Source: Vibrio atypicus (GTDB lineage: Bacteria > Pseudomonadota > Gammaproteobacteria > Enterobacterales > Vibrionaceae). Taken from it: a stretch of DNA of 64,000 nucleotides. The stretch lies in assembly GCF_009811315.1 (NCBI RefSeq), contig NZ_BLID01000005.1, positions 248,001 through 312,000 on the forward strand. Direction: 5' to 3'. This document shows positions 46,166 through 55,485 of this stretch, one piece after another. Each line of letters starts with the position of its first letter. The first letter of the stretch is position 1. The notes under the pieces are model-generated. The model was not told the origin of the DNA. It did not search any database and saw only the letters and a program-made list of their open reading frames with translations. The translations under genes and the position numbers were made by a program.

Positions 46166-47038
46166 ATGGCAAAAACGATCTCTCTTGTACTTGGCAGTGG
46201 TGGAGCAAGAGGCTTGGTTCACGTTGGAATCATTCGCTGGTTAGTTGAGCATGGCTATCAAATACAATCTATTTCTGGCTGTTCAATTGGCGCACTTATT
46301 GGTGGTGTCTACGCTGCGGGTAAGTTGGATGAATTTGAAGGATGGGTCACCAGTATCGACCAAACGGATATGGCGATGATGCTGGATTTTTCATGGCAAT
46401 CGAGCGGTATGTTCAAAGGGGACAAGATCATCGACACCCTGCGCGAACTGATCGGCGAGATTTCCATTGAAGAGCTGCCTATCCCTTATACCGCAGTAGC
46501 CGCCAACGTCGCTGATGAAAAAGAGGTTTGGCTGCAATCCGGCTCTCTGTTTGATGCCATTCGCGCCTCTATATCTTTGCCATTGTTCTTCACGCCTCAT
46601 GTCATCCGTGGTGAAGAACTCATTGATGGTGGAGTGCTCAACCCTGTACCGATTGCGCCTACCTTCGGAGACAAGACAGACTGTACACTGGCTGTAAACC
46701 TAGGTGGTGAACCTGAAACCGTTAAACCGGAAACGACACCGGCTGCCCTACCAATAAAAGAGAGTAACCTGCATGAGAAGGTTGTTCACTTTATCGATAA
46801 TTTAGGTAGCAGTGTAAAAAGTAAAATGACCTTCAATTTTGCTGCCTACGACATTGCAAACCAAGCGTTTGATGCGATGCAATCGACCATTGCTCGCCAA
46901 AAGTTGGCAGCTTACCCCGCCGATATTACGCTGGAGATCCCGCGTAATGCCTGTGGCACCTTAGAGTTTGATCGCTCACAAGAGATGATAGACAGAGGCT
47001 ACCATTTGGCGCAGGCTAAACTGGGCAACCGGCTTTAA
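46166..47038 (+). CDS. Patatin-like phospholipase family protein (RssA-like)
   Basis: A 290-residue patatin-fold hydrolase. The oxyanion loop is GSGGARG (residues 10-16), the nucleophile elbow GCSIG has Ser40, and the catalytic Asp154 is in IDGGVLNP. It resembles E. coli RssA, including SWQSSGMFKGDKI. Such proteins are cytosolic esterases or phospholipases of unclear substrate. AAAGGA precedes the ATG. It is probably in a three-gene unit with the small flanking genes. Confidence 0.92.
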   Translation: MAKTISLVLGSGGARGLVHVGIIRWLVEHGYQIQSISGCSIGALIGGVYAAGKLDEFEGWVTSIDQTDMAMMLDFSWQSSGMFKGDKIIDTLRELIGEISIEELPIPYTAVAANVADEKEVWLQSGSLFDAIRASISLPLFFTPHVIRGEELIDGGVLNPVPIAPTFGDKTDCTLAVNLGGEPETVKPETTPAALPIKESNLHEKVVHFIDNLGSSVKSKMTFNFAAYDIANQAFDAMQSTIARQKLAAYPADITLEIPRNACGTLEFDRSQEMIDRGYHLAQAKLGNRL

Positions 47039-47071
47039 TAGTTAGCTTGCTGACGTGACGAGAGAGTATTT

Positions 47072-47413
47072 ATGCAAATTGAACTCAAAGAGCTTATGGC
47101 AACAAAAGATGTCATCGTTTTGACTAGCTTAGAAGTGCCTGCCGTATCATGGCTAATAGATTGCTATCAAGAGAGTGTGGATATCCAGATTATCGAGAAT
47201 GCACATCAATTAGATACTGAGGCGGTTTTGGCGCAATGTCGAAGCGGCCTTAGTGAAAGCAAAAAGGTCATACTTACCGCGCAGTTTCGCAGCCAGCTGC
47301 CTATCATCCAGATCGCTTCATTGTGTAATGAGAAGCGTAAATCATTGATCAATATTGAGCTATCAGGCTGGGATGAAGAAGAAGTTCGTCCTCACTCTTA
47401 CAGCAGTTTCTAG
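47072..47413 (+). CDS. Small hypothetical protein after the patatin gene
   Basis: A 113-residue soluble protein, mixed alpha/beta in appearance (VIVLTSLEVPAVSWLIDCY, then KKVILTAQFRSQLPIIQIASL). No domain or motif recognised. It begins 33 bases after the patatin-like gene with GAGAG upstream and ends before a strong terminator, so it is a believable last operon gene. Function unknown. Confidence 0.65.
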   Translation: MQIELKELMATKDVIVLTSLEVPAVSWLIDCYQESVDIQIIENAHQLDTEAVLAQCRSGLSESKKVILTAQFRSQLPIIQIASLCNEKRKSLINIELSGWDEEEVRPHSYSSF

Positions 47414-47516
47414 GTAACAGACAGAGTCGTTCAAGGCAACGCTGTGAAATTGATTAGTCAGTGAGTAGGGCGGTTGTAGTTGTTAAAGATAGCGGTATGA
47501 GTTCGATAGAAAAACC

Positions 47517-47543
47517 AAGGCCTCGCGATTGCGAGGCCTTTTT
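47517..47543 (+). terminator. Terminator of the patatin gene unit
   Basis: AAGGCCTCGC, a GATT loop and GCGAGGCCTT form a 10-bp stem followed by TTT, between convergent genes. The stem core resembles the orphan terminator at 30496. Confidence 0.92.
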
Positions 47544-47604
47544 GTGTTCTGACCCAAACTTAGCAACAGAAAGGGTTAAACATTGGAAAGCTATTTTTTA
47601 GAGG

Positions 47605-49113
47605 TTAACGAAAGCTTGGGATAATCGCTGGCAACCCTGGTAGAAGACCAACTAACGCCATCACACTCGTTAGTACCACAAACATAATGCCAGGTAACAC
47701 CCAACGGCTCATTTTACTCAGTTCACCGCTACGTTCTTTACAACCGATTAGGCCTAAGTTATCTAACAGCATGGTGAGAGACCAACCAAACGCTGGGTTA
47801 ACGAGCGCGGAAGAAAACACAACAATCGCTGCCGACTGGGTTGTTTTCCCTTCCCGTGTCATTTCCATTCCAGCTTCGAGCAATGGAACAAATACCCCAA
47901 CAATTAGCGCTACACACAGTACAGGTTGCCAGATAGCTAAATCCATTGGGTAACCCCAAACAGCGGCGATGATACAGAACAGAGCTGTGAGCAAAGCGCC
48001 AGCAGGAATAGGGCGTTTGGCTATCGCTGCCGGAACAATATAAGTACCCCATGAAGACGTAAAGTTAGTACCACCAAGCAGAGAACCGAACGTTTGACGA
48101 ATTGATGCTGTAGTCATGGTATCGTCAATGTTCATATGTACTTTTTCTGTACGTTCGGGATAGCTGATTTTTTGAAATACTTGATGCCCTAGGAAATCTG
48201 GCGACCACATAGCCACGGCTAAAATAGCAAAGGGCAATACCACCATGAAATGTTCAAGCGTAGGTAGACCTAGCATCCAGCCTGTATTTTCTCCCCACCA
48301 ATACATAGGGTTCATATTGGGTAAACCAGGCTCGGTTTGAAAAGAAAACGGGGCGCCCATGGCAAAAGCTAAAGTACCACCCAATAAGCAACTAAGAGGT
48401 ACGGCTAACCAACGCTTACGAAAATGTTCCAATAACGCGTACAAAATAATGGTGCAAAAGATCACGATAAAAGCGATGTGGCTCATACCGATTCCCTCAG
48501 CCCATGCGAACAGCTTTTTTACCTGAGAAACGGTTCCAACAAAGCCGAGGTAGAGCAGTAAACCGCCGCACACTCCCTTACTGGTGAGGTTTGCCAACAT
48601 GCTGCCACCTTTGCTGATGGCTAACATTAAACCAAAAGCGCCTATCAGCAAGCCAAAGGCCATAGGGTGGCCACCTGCTGCTACGACAATCGGAATTAAC
48701 GGGATGAGTGGGCCGTGCGTACCTGCGAGGTTAGCAGTCGGCAATAGAAAGCCTGAGAAAAGAATAATGAAAACAGAGGCGATGAGTAATTCATAACGCA
48801 CATTTTCTAAAATAAAGCCTTCATTTAACCCTAGCGCCCCGGCAAAAGTGGCTGCAATGGCTCCCACCATAACAATCTTACCAATAGTCGCCGCCATCGC
48901 TGGGATGGTATCTTCTATTTCGAACCGATAATCTTTAAGCGGCAAATTAGGACGCCAGCGTTTAGGCACCATGATTTGTAACTCATGCTCTAAATATTGT
49001 TCTCGGGAATCAAATTCCGATCTGGGTTTATGTTGTTGCTCATAAGTGAGTTCATCCTCATTGGCTTGAGGCTTATCTGATCGTATATGTACGGACTCTA
49101 AAGTACTGCTCAT
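47605..49113 (-). CDS. DUF3360 family multi-pass membrane protein
   Basis: A 502-residue protein with a charged cytosolic N-terminus of about 60 residues and some twelve membrane helices. I recognise the DUF3360 family, whose helices resemble sulfate/xanthine (SulP/NCS2-like) transporters; the conserved GGTNFTSSWGTYIVPAAIAKRPIPAGA segment (about 345-371) is the region that would line a substrate site. The substrate is unknown. AAAGGAA precedes the ATG. Monocistronic, with a long AT-rich promoter gap upstream. Confidence 0.85.
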   Translation of the reverse strand: MSSTLESVHIRSDKPQANEDELTYEQQHKPRSEFDSREQYLEHELQIMVPKRWRPNLPLKDYRFEIEDTIPAMAATIGKIVMVGAIAATFAGALGLNEGFILENVRYELLIASVFIILFSGFLLPTANLAGTHGPLIPLIPIVVAAGGHPMAFGLLIGAFGLMLAISKGGSMLANLTSKGVCGGLLLYLGFVGTVSQVKKLFAWAEGIGMSHIAFIVIFCTIILYALLEHFRKRWLAVPLSCLLGGTLAFAMGAPFSFQTEPGLPNMNPMYWWGENTGWMLGLPTLEHFMVVLPFAILAVAMWSPDFLGHQVFQKISYPERTEKVHMNIDDTMTTASIRQTFGSLLGGTNFTSSWGTYIVPAAIAKRPIPAGALLTALFCIIAAVWGYPMDLAIWQPVLCVALIVGVFVPLLEAGMEMTREGKTTQSAAIVVFSSALVNPAFGWSLTMLLDNLGLIGCKERSGELSKMSRWVLPGIMFVVLTSVMALVGLLPGLPAIIPSFR

Positions 49114-49639
49114 GTTGATTCCTTTCGTTCACACTCTAAGGTGTGTTATTCCAACAAACGTTATTGCTTCAGGGCACGAAGGTGTAGCTATATATTTTCT
49201 GCCACAAAGAATTCGATGACTCTGTATTTTTGTAAATGAATTTATTAATTAATAAGTGAAAACAACTCACGGTTTAATATAAGTAATAAATAAACTGCGA
49301 ATTAAGAAGGTCACTGAGATTTGATTGTTAGTACCTTATAACAAACCAAAAAAAACAAACAGCCTCAGACAGTTAGACATTAGTCGTAGAGTATGGTGAA
49401 CCGTATATGGTATGAGTCAGTTTATTTATCGGCTATGAATTTCTGGGGCTAAACAGCAGCGTTCAACACTAAGTTATTATGGTTAATATTTAATTCAGTG
49501 ATTGTTTTAAACAAATTCGATGTACTGTTGCCCAAATACTTAAATGTTTTTGGCCAGTCACTAGGGGAAGAGGGATGTGTATATGGAAAGGGTGGAATTA
49601 TATACCGCCACTCAGTCTGTGCTGAATGGCGGTTTTAGA
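49114..49639. other. AT-rich gap upstream of the DUF3360 gene
   Basis: This 526-base gap must hold the DUF3360 promoter. It includes long A/T tracts (such as around 49230-49300 and 49340-49360) and, at its right end, a hairpin (49604-49633) next to the MazG-like stop. I see no gene, RNA or clear operator in the rest. Confidence 0.55.
49604..49636. terminator. Hairpin terminator beside the MazG-like gene
   Basis: ACCGCCACTCAG and CTGAATGGCGGT form a 12-bp stem with one mismatch around a six-base loop. T-run (TTTT) is on the plus strand, although the adjacent gene is on the minus strand; it may act both ways. Confidence 0.65.
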
Positions 49640-50215
49640 TTATTTGGTTAGCGGAGCTAGATCCGCCGGGCGATAGTAAACAGATTTTAGAACCTTACCT
49701 TGGCGAATCGTTTTGCCTTCAGAGACAAAATCTTCTGCACATTTTGCGATAATGTAATCGCCTTTTTGAACAGCCATTAGTTTGATGCCTTGTTCTGCGT
49801 AATGCGCTTCGGTTTCCGCGTACTCTTTCTCGCTACGGCACACTTTACTCATGTTGCTTGAGTGAACTTCATCCCAACACGGTACAAAATCAATCCCGCG
49901 GTTTACTGCGACATTCAGTAGTAGGTCGATAAGGTAGCTAATCGCTAAGTTGTCTTCGATTTTATCGTGGCCTAAGTGAACAAGGCGCCCCATCAAAACA
50001 TAAACGCTATCAACAATCGCATCTGCTTGCTCTGTCTTGCTATCAGCTTCAGCAAGTTCAGTCAGTTCTTCAATAGCTAGAGACGTGTGCAGTGTGTCTG
50101 CTTTGTCATCTAAGCTCTCAGGCGAGGAAACAGGTAGGTCAAAAGTGCTACGAAATTCAGTGATGTCGCGGTAAATGTGTTCAAAGATTTCGGTAGTGAG
50201 TTTAGAAAGGTGCAT
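49640..50215 (-). CDS. MazG/HisE-like nucleoside triphosphate pyrophosphohydrolase family protein
   Basis: A 191-residue protein whose N-terminal half is an all-alpha NTP-pyrophosphatase domain: the metal-binding pattern EELTELAEADSKTEQADAIVDSVYVLMG (about 48-75) has the ExxE and ExxD residues. The C-terminal half (from about 105) has no domain I recognise. Enzymes of this fold hydrolyse nucleotides such as PRA-ATP or non-canonical dNTPs. Placement alone, away from his genes, argues for house-cleaning activity. AAGGA lies near the ATG. Confidence 0.8.
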   Translation of the reverse strand: MHLSKLTTEIFEHIYRDITEFRSTFDLPVSSPESLDDKADTLHTSLAIEELTELAEADSKTEQADAIVDSVYVLMGRLVHLGHDKIEDNLAISYLIDLLLNVAVNRGIDFVPCWDEVHSSNMSKVCRSEKEYAETEAHYAEQGIKLMAVQKGDYIIAKCAEDFVSEGKTIRQGKVLKSVYYRPADLAPLTK

Positions 50216-50387
50216 ATCCTTAACCTGGATTGAAATAACAGTGGGCTAATACTACCAAAGCAGAAGCATGCTCGCCATTTTTAACGAGTTGAGTGGGGAG
50301 ATTATAGACGTAGTTGCTGGTAAAGGGATTTACAGGCAAGGACCCGAAGCAGGCTCTTGCCTAGTTAAATTGCGATAGGGGGCTCGA

Positions 50388-50948
50388 TTAGCTGAATAAG
50401 TAAGGAAACAGCTTACGGCGTTCTTCTGCGGTGAGTGATTCAACTCTTGCAATGTTGGTATCAGGAATCGCTTCTGGATTCGGGTAGTGTTTCAATACTT
50501 TTTCCATACTCTCTTCACGGATCAAGTGGAACACTGGGTACGGTGAACGGTTGGTGAGGTTTTCGTCATCCTCAGGGTCTGTGCCACCAAAGCAATAATC
50601 TGGGTGGAAGGTGGCTAACTGAAAAGTCCCTTCCCAATCCTGCTGTTTGATCAGGGCTTCGACCCAATCAATGAATAAGTTGTAGTCGAAGAAATCTTCA
50701 AGCATATTCGGCACAACAACCAAAGTGGTTTCCAACTCTTCTGGTGTTGAAGACTCTAGCTCCAAAAACTGGCATAAAATATCTTCCAGTAAGCTTTCTT
50801 CTTGGGTGGCTTCGCTGACGAAAATTTTGATCTGTTTGTTACGCTGTGGTTTTGCAGCAAATGGACAGAGATTCAGGCCGATGACCACGTCATTGAGCCA
50901 TTGATTAACTTGTTGAGCAATCTCTTCTGTTGAGCGTGTGGTTGTCAT
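50388..50948 (-). CDS. DUF1415 family protein
   Basis: A 186-residue cytosolic protein with the DUF1415 landmarks: VVIGLNLCPFAAKP (about 21-34), FQLATFHPDYCFGGTDPEDDENLTNRSPYPVFHLIREE. The conserved Cys, His and Asp residues suggest a metal or redox site, but no biochemistry is known to me. Its start overlaps the end of the MFS gene by four bases (ATGA), implying translational coupling with that exporter. Confidence 0.9.
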   Translation of the reverse strand: MTTTRSTEEIAQQVNQWLNDVVIGLNLCPFAAKPQRNKQIKIFVSEATQEESLLEDILCQFLELESSTPEELETTLVVVPNMLEDFFDYNLFIDWVEALIKQQDWEGTFQLATFHPDYCFGGTDPEDDENLTNRSPYPVFHLIREESMEKVLKHYPNPEAIPDTNIARVESLTAEERRKLFPYLFS

Positions 50949-52192
50949 TTTGCTTCCAAATTAGAATTTGGGCCAAGAATAGCAGAGTTCTCAGCAAGAG
51001 GCTCGCAGTCTGTGGGTTTGGCGTCTTGTTTTGATAGCAAATAACAGAGTGAAAATAGGGCGAGATAGAGCACACTTCCGCCTTGCATGACGCTTAGCCA
51101 ACCTCCATGCTGCCAGCAATAAATCAAGAAGAAGCCACCAATACTTCCACCAATATAATAGTGAACAAGATAGAGCGCTGTCGCGGTCGCTTTGGCATGT
51201 GTCGCTTTTCGGCTGACCCAAGAGTAAGCCAGAGTATGAGTGAAGAAAGCGCCGAAACTGATCAGCATTAAGCCTAAAACCATGCTGGCGATTGAATCAA
51301 AATACGCAACCATCATTCCAACAAAGCTGATCGCTGAGCCCGTAACAATACCCGCGATAGGAGAGAAATGAGCGCACCATCTTCCTGTAAGTTTTGAGCT
51401 AATTGTTCCTGCTAAGTAACAAAGAAAGATCAAAGACGCCAAACTCACGGGTAAGCTAAGTGGCGGGGCAACTAATCGAAAACCCATCACTGAGTAGAGA
51501 TTAACGAATAGCGCAAAATTGATCCCCCCGACAAGCATTGCCAGCCAGAGCGTTTTGTTTCTCATATGTTTAATGAGTGCTTTATTGTGGTAACGCAACA
51601 TGCCTCGTTGGGGCGTAAAGTTTTTTTGTATCGGCAACAGTCGAATTACCACTAGACCACCCAGAAAGGTTAGGCCAGCAATAACCAGCACCGCGTATTG
51701 CCAACCAAATGCGTCTGTAAGCGTACCACCTGCAATACGGCCGAATATTCCACCTAAAGAGTTGGCAGCGATATAAGTTCCAATTGCTTTGCTAAAGGCT
51801 TTTTCTGAGAGCTCTTCCACCATGTAAGCGACCGCAACCGACGCAAAGGCAGCAAGGGCTATTCCCAGTAATGCACGCAATAAGATAAGGCTAAGTAAAG
51901 AGTCATTCATTAGCATGGCGAGGTTTATGAATGGGAGTGACAGTAAGCCCGTTAACATGACTTTTCTTCGGCCATAAGACTCCGACGCGACTGCCCAAGG
52001 AACTAAGAAGACTGATAAGGCCAATGTCGAAGCGGCAAAAATCCAGTTTATTTGCGTTTCAGTAACGACGAAGTGCTGTGCCATATACGGTAGCATCGGC
52101 TGAAATAAGTAGAGGTTACAAAAAATGAGGAATGAGCCCAGAGCTAAACCCCAAGTGATGTTCTGATATTGTTTGCTGCCAATTTGAATCAT
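50945..52192 (-). CDS. MFS transporter (YnfM-like)
   Basis: A 415-residue major facilitator with twelve predicted membrane helices. The loop 2-3 signature appears as ASESYGRRKVMLTGL and the drug-exporter-like middle region follows. It resembles E. coli YnfM, and like that gene it is divergent from a LysR regulator. An ATG at 52192 is preferred over a GTG four codons upstream, although neither has a good Shine-Dalgarno. Substrate unknown. Confidence 0.88.
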   Translation of the reverse strand: MIQIGSKQYQNITWGLALGSFLIFCNLYLFQPMLPYMAQHFVVTETQINWIFAASTLALSVFLVPWAVASESYGRRKVMLTGLLSLPFINLAMLMNDSLLSLILLRALLGIALAAFASVAVAYMVEELSEKAFSKAIGTYIAANSLGGIFGRIAGGTLTDAFGWQYAVLVIAGLTFLGGLVVIRLLPIQKNFTPQRGMLRYHNKALIKHMRNKTLWLAMLVGGINFALFVNLYSVMGFRLVAPPLSLPVSLASLIFLCYLAGTISSKLTGRWCAHFSPIAGIVTGSAISFVGMMVAYFDSIASMVLGLMLISFGAFFTHTLAYSWVSRKATHAKATATALYLVHYYIGGSIGGFFLIYCWQHGGWLSVMQGGSVLYLALFSLCYLLSKQDAKPTDCEPLAENSAILGPNSNLEAK

Positions 52193-52251
52193 GTGATAAG
52201 TCACAATAGAGCGATTAATGTGATCAAGTTATCAGTGAAAATTGGATTGAT

Positions 52252-52285
52252 AAAATATATTAAAAATATGAACATAATATATTTT
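52252..52285. promoter_or_regulatory. Inverted repeat in the MFS/LysR divergent promoter
   Basis: AAAATATATTA and TAATATATTTT are perfect complements with a 12-base spacer, centred between the two divergent starts. This is the expected place and form of a LysR-type activation box. Confidence 0.6.
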
Positions 52286-52297
52286 TGATATCACGAT

Positions 52298-53167
52298 ATG
52301 GACTCTAAACACCTACGCCACTTTCTCGCCGTTGCTGAACATCAACATTTTACTATGGCAGCTAAAGCGCTTCATATTGCTCAACCAGCATTGAGTATTT
52401 CAATTAAGAAGTTCGAGCAACAACTTGGGGTAGAGCTGTTTCGCCGTGAAGACCGAAAGGTTATGTTGACGGATGAGGGCGAAGTATTACTTGAGCATGC
52501 AAAGCGTGTACTTCAACAATTGGATGATGCCCAACTAGCCATTGATGAACTCAAGGGGCTTGAGAAAGGTGAGGTTCGTTTGGGAGCGCCAAGTATGATG
52601 GGTTCTTACTTTTTCCCTCAGGTGTTAATGGCTTTTAAGATGCGCTACCCCAATTTAAAACTGACGCTGGTGGACGCGGGCACTGAGTCCATCAGGCAGA
52701 TGTTGCTCGACGGTGAACTAGATATTGGCGTTATCAATAATGATCATGTCCCTGATGACCTCGAAGTTGATCACCTTTTTGATACTGAGATGGTTGCTGT
52801 GGTCGGTAAAGAACATCCACTTGCTAACCAAATCAGCATCAGCTTTGAGGAGTTCTTTAAACATGAGCTCGTCATGTTCAAATCTGGTTACTTTCACCGC
52901 GAGTACATTGAAAAACGGGCGCAGCAACATGGTATTGAAATGCGGTTTTCATTTGAGACCAACTTGTTGCCGATGATTCTGAGTATTGTCCAACATGAGT
53001 TCGCGATTACGGCCTTACTGAATTTAGTTACAGAGCATGAACCTTCAGTGGTGGGTATCCCATTTGATGAGCCTGTGAAATTGAGTTTAGCGTTGGCCTG
53101 GCGCAAAGAGGGGTATTTATCGGTCGCCGATCGGACCTTCATTGATTTCGTGAAGCAGTACACCTGA
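52298..53167 (+). CDS. LysR family transcriptional regulator (YnfL-like)
   Basis: A 289-residue LysR protein. The winged helix occupies about 1-60 (MDSKHLRHFLAVAEHQHFTMAAKALHIAQPALSISIKKFE) and the LysR substrate-binding domain about 90-285. It is divergent from the YnfM-like MFS gene with an inverted repeat in the shared gap, so it probably controls that exporter in response to an unknown co-inducer and represses itself. Confidence 0.92.
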   Translation: MDSKHLRHFLAVAEHQHFTMAAKALHIAQPALSISIKKFEQQLGVELFRREDRKVMLTDEGEVLLEHAKRVLQQLDDAQLAIDELKGLEKGEVRLGAPSMMGSYFFPQVLMAFKMRYPNLKLTLVDAGTESIRQMLLDGELDIGVINNDHVPDDLEVDHLFDTEMVAVVGKEHPLANQISISFEEFFKHELVMFKSGYFHREYIEKRAQQHGIEMRFSFETNLLPMILSIVQHEFAITALLNLVTEHEPSVVGIPFDEPVKLSLALAWRKEGYLSVADRTFIDFVKQYT

Positions 53168-53277
53168 TTTACGTTTCCGTCTGCCAATATCACATTTCTA
53201 TCTTTCTCTATCGCACGAAATAACGTCTTGAAGTAACGTGTTTTTCAATTCGATTTTTAGGTAAGGATGCCGAATCA

Positions 53278-54735
53278 ATGCAAATTCATTTCTCAGATGT
53301 CTCGGTCGAGTCAGGCACAAGCAGATTAACGATCTCAAACTGGGCGATCAGCCGAGGTCAATCATGGGGTGTATTCAGCACTGAAGGTGATATTGGATCT
53401 GCTCTTGGCTGTTTATTGTGTGGAGAACTGACCATTGAATCCGGAAAACTAGAGTTAAGCGACGGGCGCATTGCTCAAGTCTCTTTAGTGGAACAGCAGC
53501 GTCTGTTAGAGGAAGAAATAGCCAAGGATGACACCAACTTTCTCGATAAGATTGATAAAGGAACGACGGTGTATTTTCTCATCAACGAGCAAAGTAGCGA
53601 TACGCAACTGACCGAGCAACTACTGCGTGATTTGGATTTAGAACATCTCAGAGAGAGCGGTTTTCGCGTTTTATCAACGGGGGAGACTCGCCGAGTCATG
53701 CTTGCCAGGGCTTTAGCAACAGAGCCTGATTTGATTGTCCTTGATAACCCGTTTACTGGTCTTGATGTGGCACACCGCCGAGCTTTAGCGCGTTATTTAG
53801 CTCTCCGTCAGCAAACAACACAGATGCTCATCACCTTTAATCGTGAAGAAGACATTCCTGAATGGATAGAGCGTATTGCGCTTTTTAATCATGGTGCGCT
53901 TGAAAACACCATGAATAAAGATGAATGGGAAAGTCATCCGGTTGTTAGCCAGATTAAAGCGCAGTCTCAGCAACAAAGTGAGGAGATGATTGCCCTAATT
54001 CAACGTCATCAACACTCGACTCACTTTGCTAATCCGGTATTTGAGATTAAGGATGGTCGAGTCGAATACACCGAAAAAACCATCTTTACCGGGTTAAATT
54101 GGCGCATTAATAATGGCCAACACTGGCAGGTGAAAGGCCCCAATGGTTGTGGAAAAAGTACTTTGCTAGGTCTGATTTTTGGCGATCATCCTCAGTGTTA
54201 CTCTAATGATATCCAAATATTTGGTAATCAACGTGGTAGTGGAGAGTCGATATGGGAGATCAAAAAACACATCGGTATGGTTTCCTCAGCTTTGCATTTG
54301 CAGTATCGAGTCAGCTGTAGCGCGCTCGAAGTGATTTTATCTGGTTTCTACGACTCGATAGGTTTGTACCAACAACCAACCAAGAAAGAGATACAACTCG
54401 CGCAGGAATGGTTGGCCATTTTACACATGAGTGAATACGCCAAAACATCATTTAGAGAGTTGGAGTACGGTCAGCAAAGGCTACTATTAATCGCACGAGC
54501 AATAGTCAAACAGCCTGCATTGCTTATTTTAGATGAGCCGTACCAAGGTTTAGACTATCTTGGTCGACGCCTGGTTAAAAACACGTTGGAGCTGATCGCA
54601 CGTGAGAACTTAAGCCAATTGCTCTATGTTTCTCACTATCAACAAGATAAGCTAGCGAGTATTGGCAATGAGTTGGAGTTTGTGTTTGATGAAAGCTTAG
54701 GCTGCTATCAAGCAAAACTGACAACGACAAATTAA
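53278..54735 (+). CDS. modF: ModF-like tandem ABC ATPase with a degenerate first nucleotide site
   Basis: A 485-residue fusion of two ABC ATPase domains that matches recalled E. coli ModF through its second half (GYSNDLTLFG-like and ILSGFYDSIGLYQ). In domain 1 the Walker A is STEGDIGS (34-41), with Gly40 in place of the lysine, and the catalytic Glu is Asn157 (VLDNPF), while the signature LSTGE (132-136) is kept. Domain 2 has intact Walker A GPNGCGKST (287-295) and LLILDEP (Glu420), but a weak signature LEYGQ. ModF was named for its place in the E. coli molybdate locus; no modABC is here. Confidence 0.87.
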   Translation: MQIHFSDVSVESGTSRLTISNWAISRGQSWGVFSTEGDIGSALGCLLCGELTIESGKLELSDGRIAQVSLVEQQRLLEEEIAKDDTNFLDKIDKGTTVYFLINEQSSDTQLTEQLLRDLDLEHLRESGFRVLSTGETRRVMLARALATEPDLIVLDNPFTGLDVAHRRALARYLALRQQTTQMLITFNREEDIPEWIERIALFNHGALENTMNKDEWESHPVVSQIKAQSQQQSEEMIALIQRHQHSTHFANPVFEIKDGRVEYTEKTIFTGLNWRINNGQHWQVKGPNGCGKSTLLGLIFGDHPQCYSNDIQIFGNQRGSGESIWEIKKHIGMVSSALHLQYRVSCSALEVILSGFYDSIGLYQQPTKKEIQLAQEWLAILHMSEYAKTSFRELEYGQQRLLLIARAIVKQPALLILDEPYQGLDYLGRRLVKNTLELIARENLSQLLYVSHYQQDKLASIGNELEFVFDESLGCYQAKLTTTN

Positions 54736-54751
54736 GCAAAGAAATAGACAA

Positions 54752-55108
54752 ATGGAATTAAGAAGTACCATCAAATTTGCGCTTATCGGTAACGTAGTTG
54801 CGCTTGCAATTATTTATGCGATTGAAGCTACCACTGCATTTTTCGGCCTGAAATACGCTTCAGACTACGCTTTCATGGTGCTGATGTCTTTGTGGGGATG
54901 TGCAACACTGCTTTATATGTACCCACCAGGCAGTGGATTTGGCAGTAATTTACCGGAGAGTCGTGAGACAGAGGTTGTTGAAGAGCCAGAGGAAGCGGAA
55001 GATATTGATGAAAAACGCCTTTCTGCCAATAGCATCGTATGTTTGAAGTTTTTAATGGCAGGAGTACCCGCGTTAATTTACTGCGGGTTTAATCAAGCTT
55101 TCAACTAG
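54752..55108 (+). CDS. Small membrane protein of unknown function
   Basis: A 118-residue protein with three predicted membrane helices: about 8-32, 38-58 and 95-114, separated by a Glu-rich acidic loop (EVVEEPEEAEDIDEK). No family recognised. It begins 17 bases after modF and may share its transcript. Its stop lies in an AACTAGAGTG/CACTCTAGTT inverted repeat (55103-55131) without a T-run. Function unknown. Confidence 0.7.
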   Translation: MELRSTIKFALIGNVVALAIIYAIEATTAFFGLKYASDYAFMVLMSLWGCATLLYMYPPGSGFGSNLPESRETEVVEEPEEAEDIDEKRLSANSIVCLKFLMAGVPALIYCGFNQAFN

Positions 55109-55146
55109 AGTGCTGATGGAACACTCTAGTTAATTGCACTCAAGAG

Positions 55147-55374
55147 TTAGCTCTTATACATCTTCTCGAAGTTACCTGGGTTCCAACCGATCATGTAGCG
55201 GTCACCAATCTTCAATACAGGGAGAGAGCGGGCACCAATGGCGTCTAGCTCTTTTCTTCCTCTTTGCATTTTTGCATTCGTTAACCTGTACTTATAGCCT
55301 TTAGAATCGAGATAGCGCTGGGCATCTTTACAGTGTGGGCATTTGTCTTTTACGTACAGTACAAGTCGTTTCAT
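55147..55374 (-). CDS. Glutaredoxin family protein
   Basis: A 75-residue thioredoxin-fold protein starting MKRLVLYVKDKCPHCKDAQRYL. The CPHC active site (residues 12-15) and the cis-proline region ARSLPVLKIGD are intact, followed by GWNPGNFEKMY. The ATG at 55374 is chosen by homology and by AGGAA upstream; a longer frame adds 19 residues without support. Probably a cytosolic thiol-disulfide oxidoreductase; partners unknown. Confidence 0.88.
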   Translation of the reverse strand: MKRLVLYVKDKCPHCKDAQRYLDSKGYKYRLTNAKMQRGRKELDAIGARSLPVLKIGDRYMIGWNPGNFEKMYKS

Positions 55375-55485
55375 TAGTTTGTTCCTACATCTTTGATAGG
55401 GGAAGTGTAATGAAAAGACCGTGAATGGCAAGTGTGATTCGGGTAGACTGACGCCTCTTCAAAACTACTGACCAAATATTGATTA

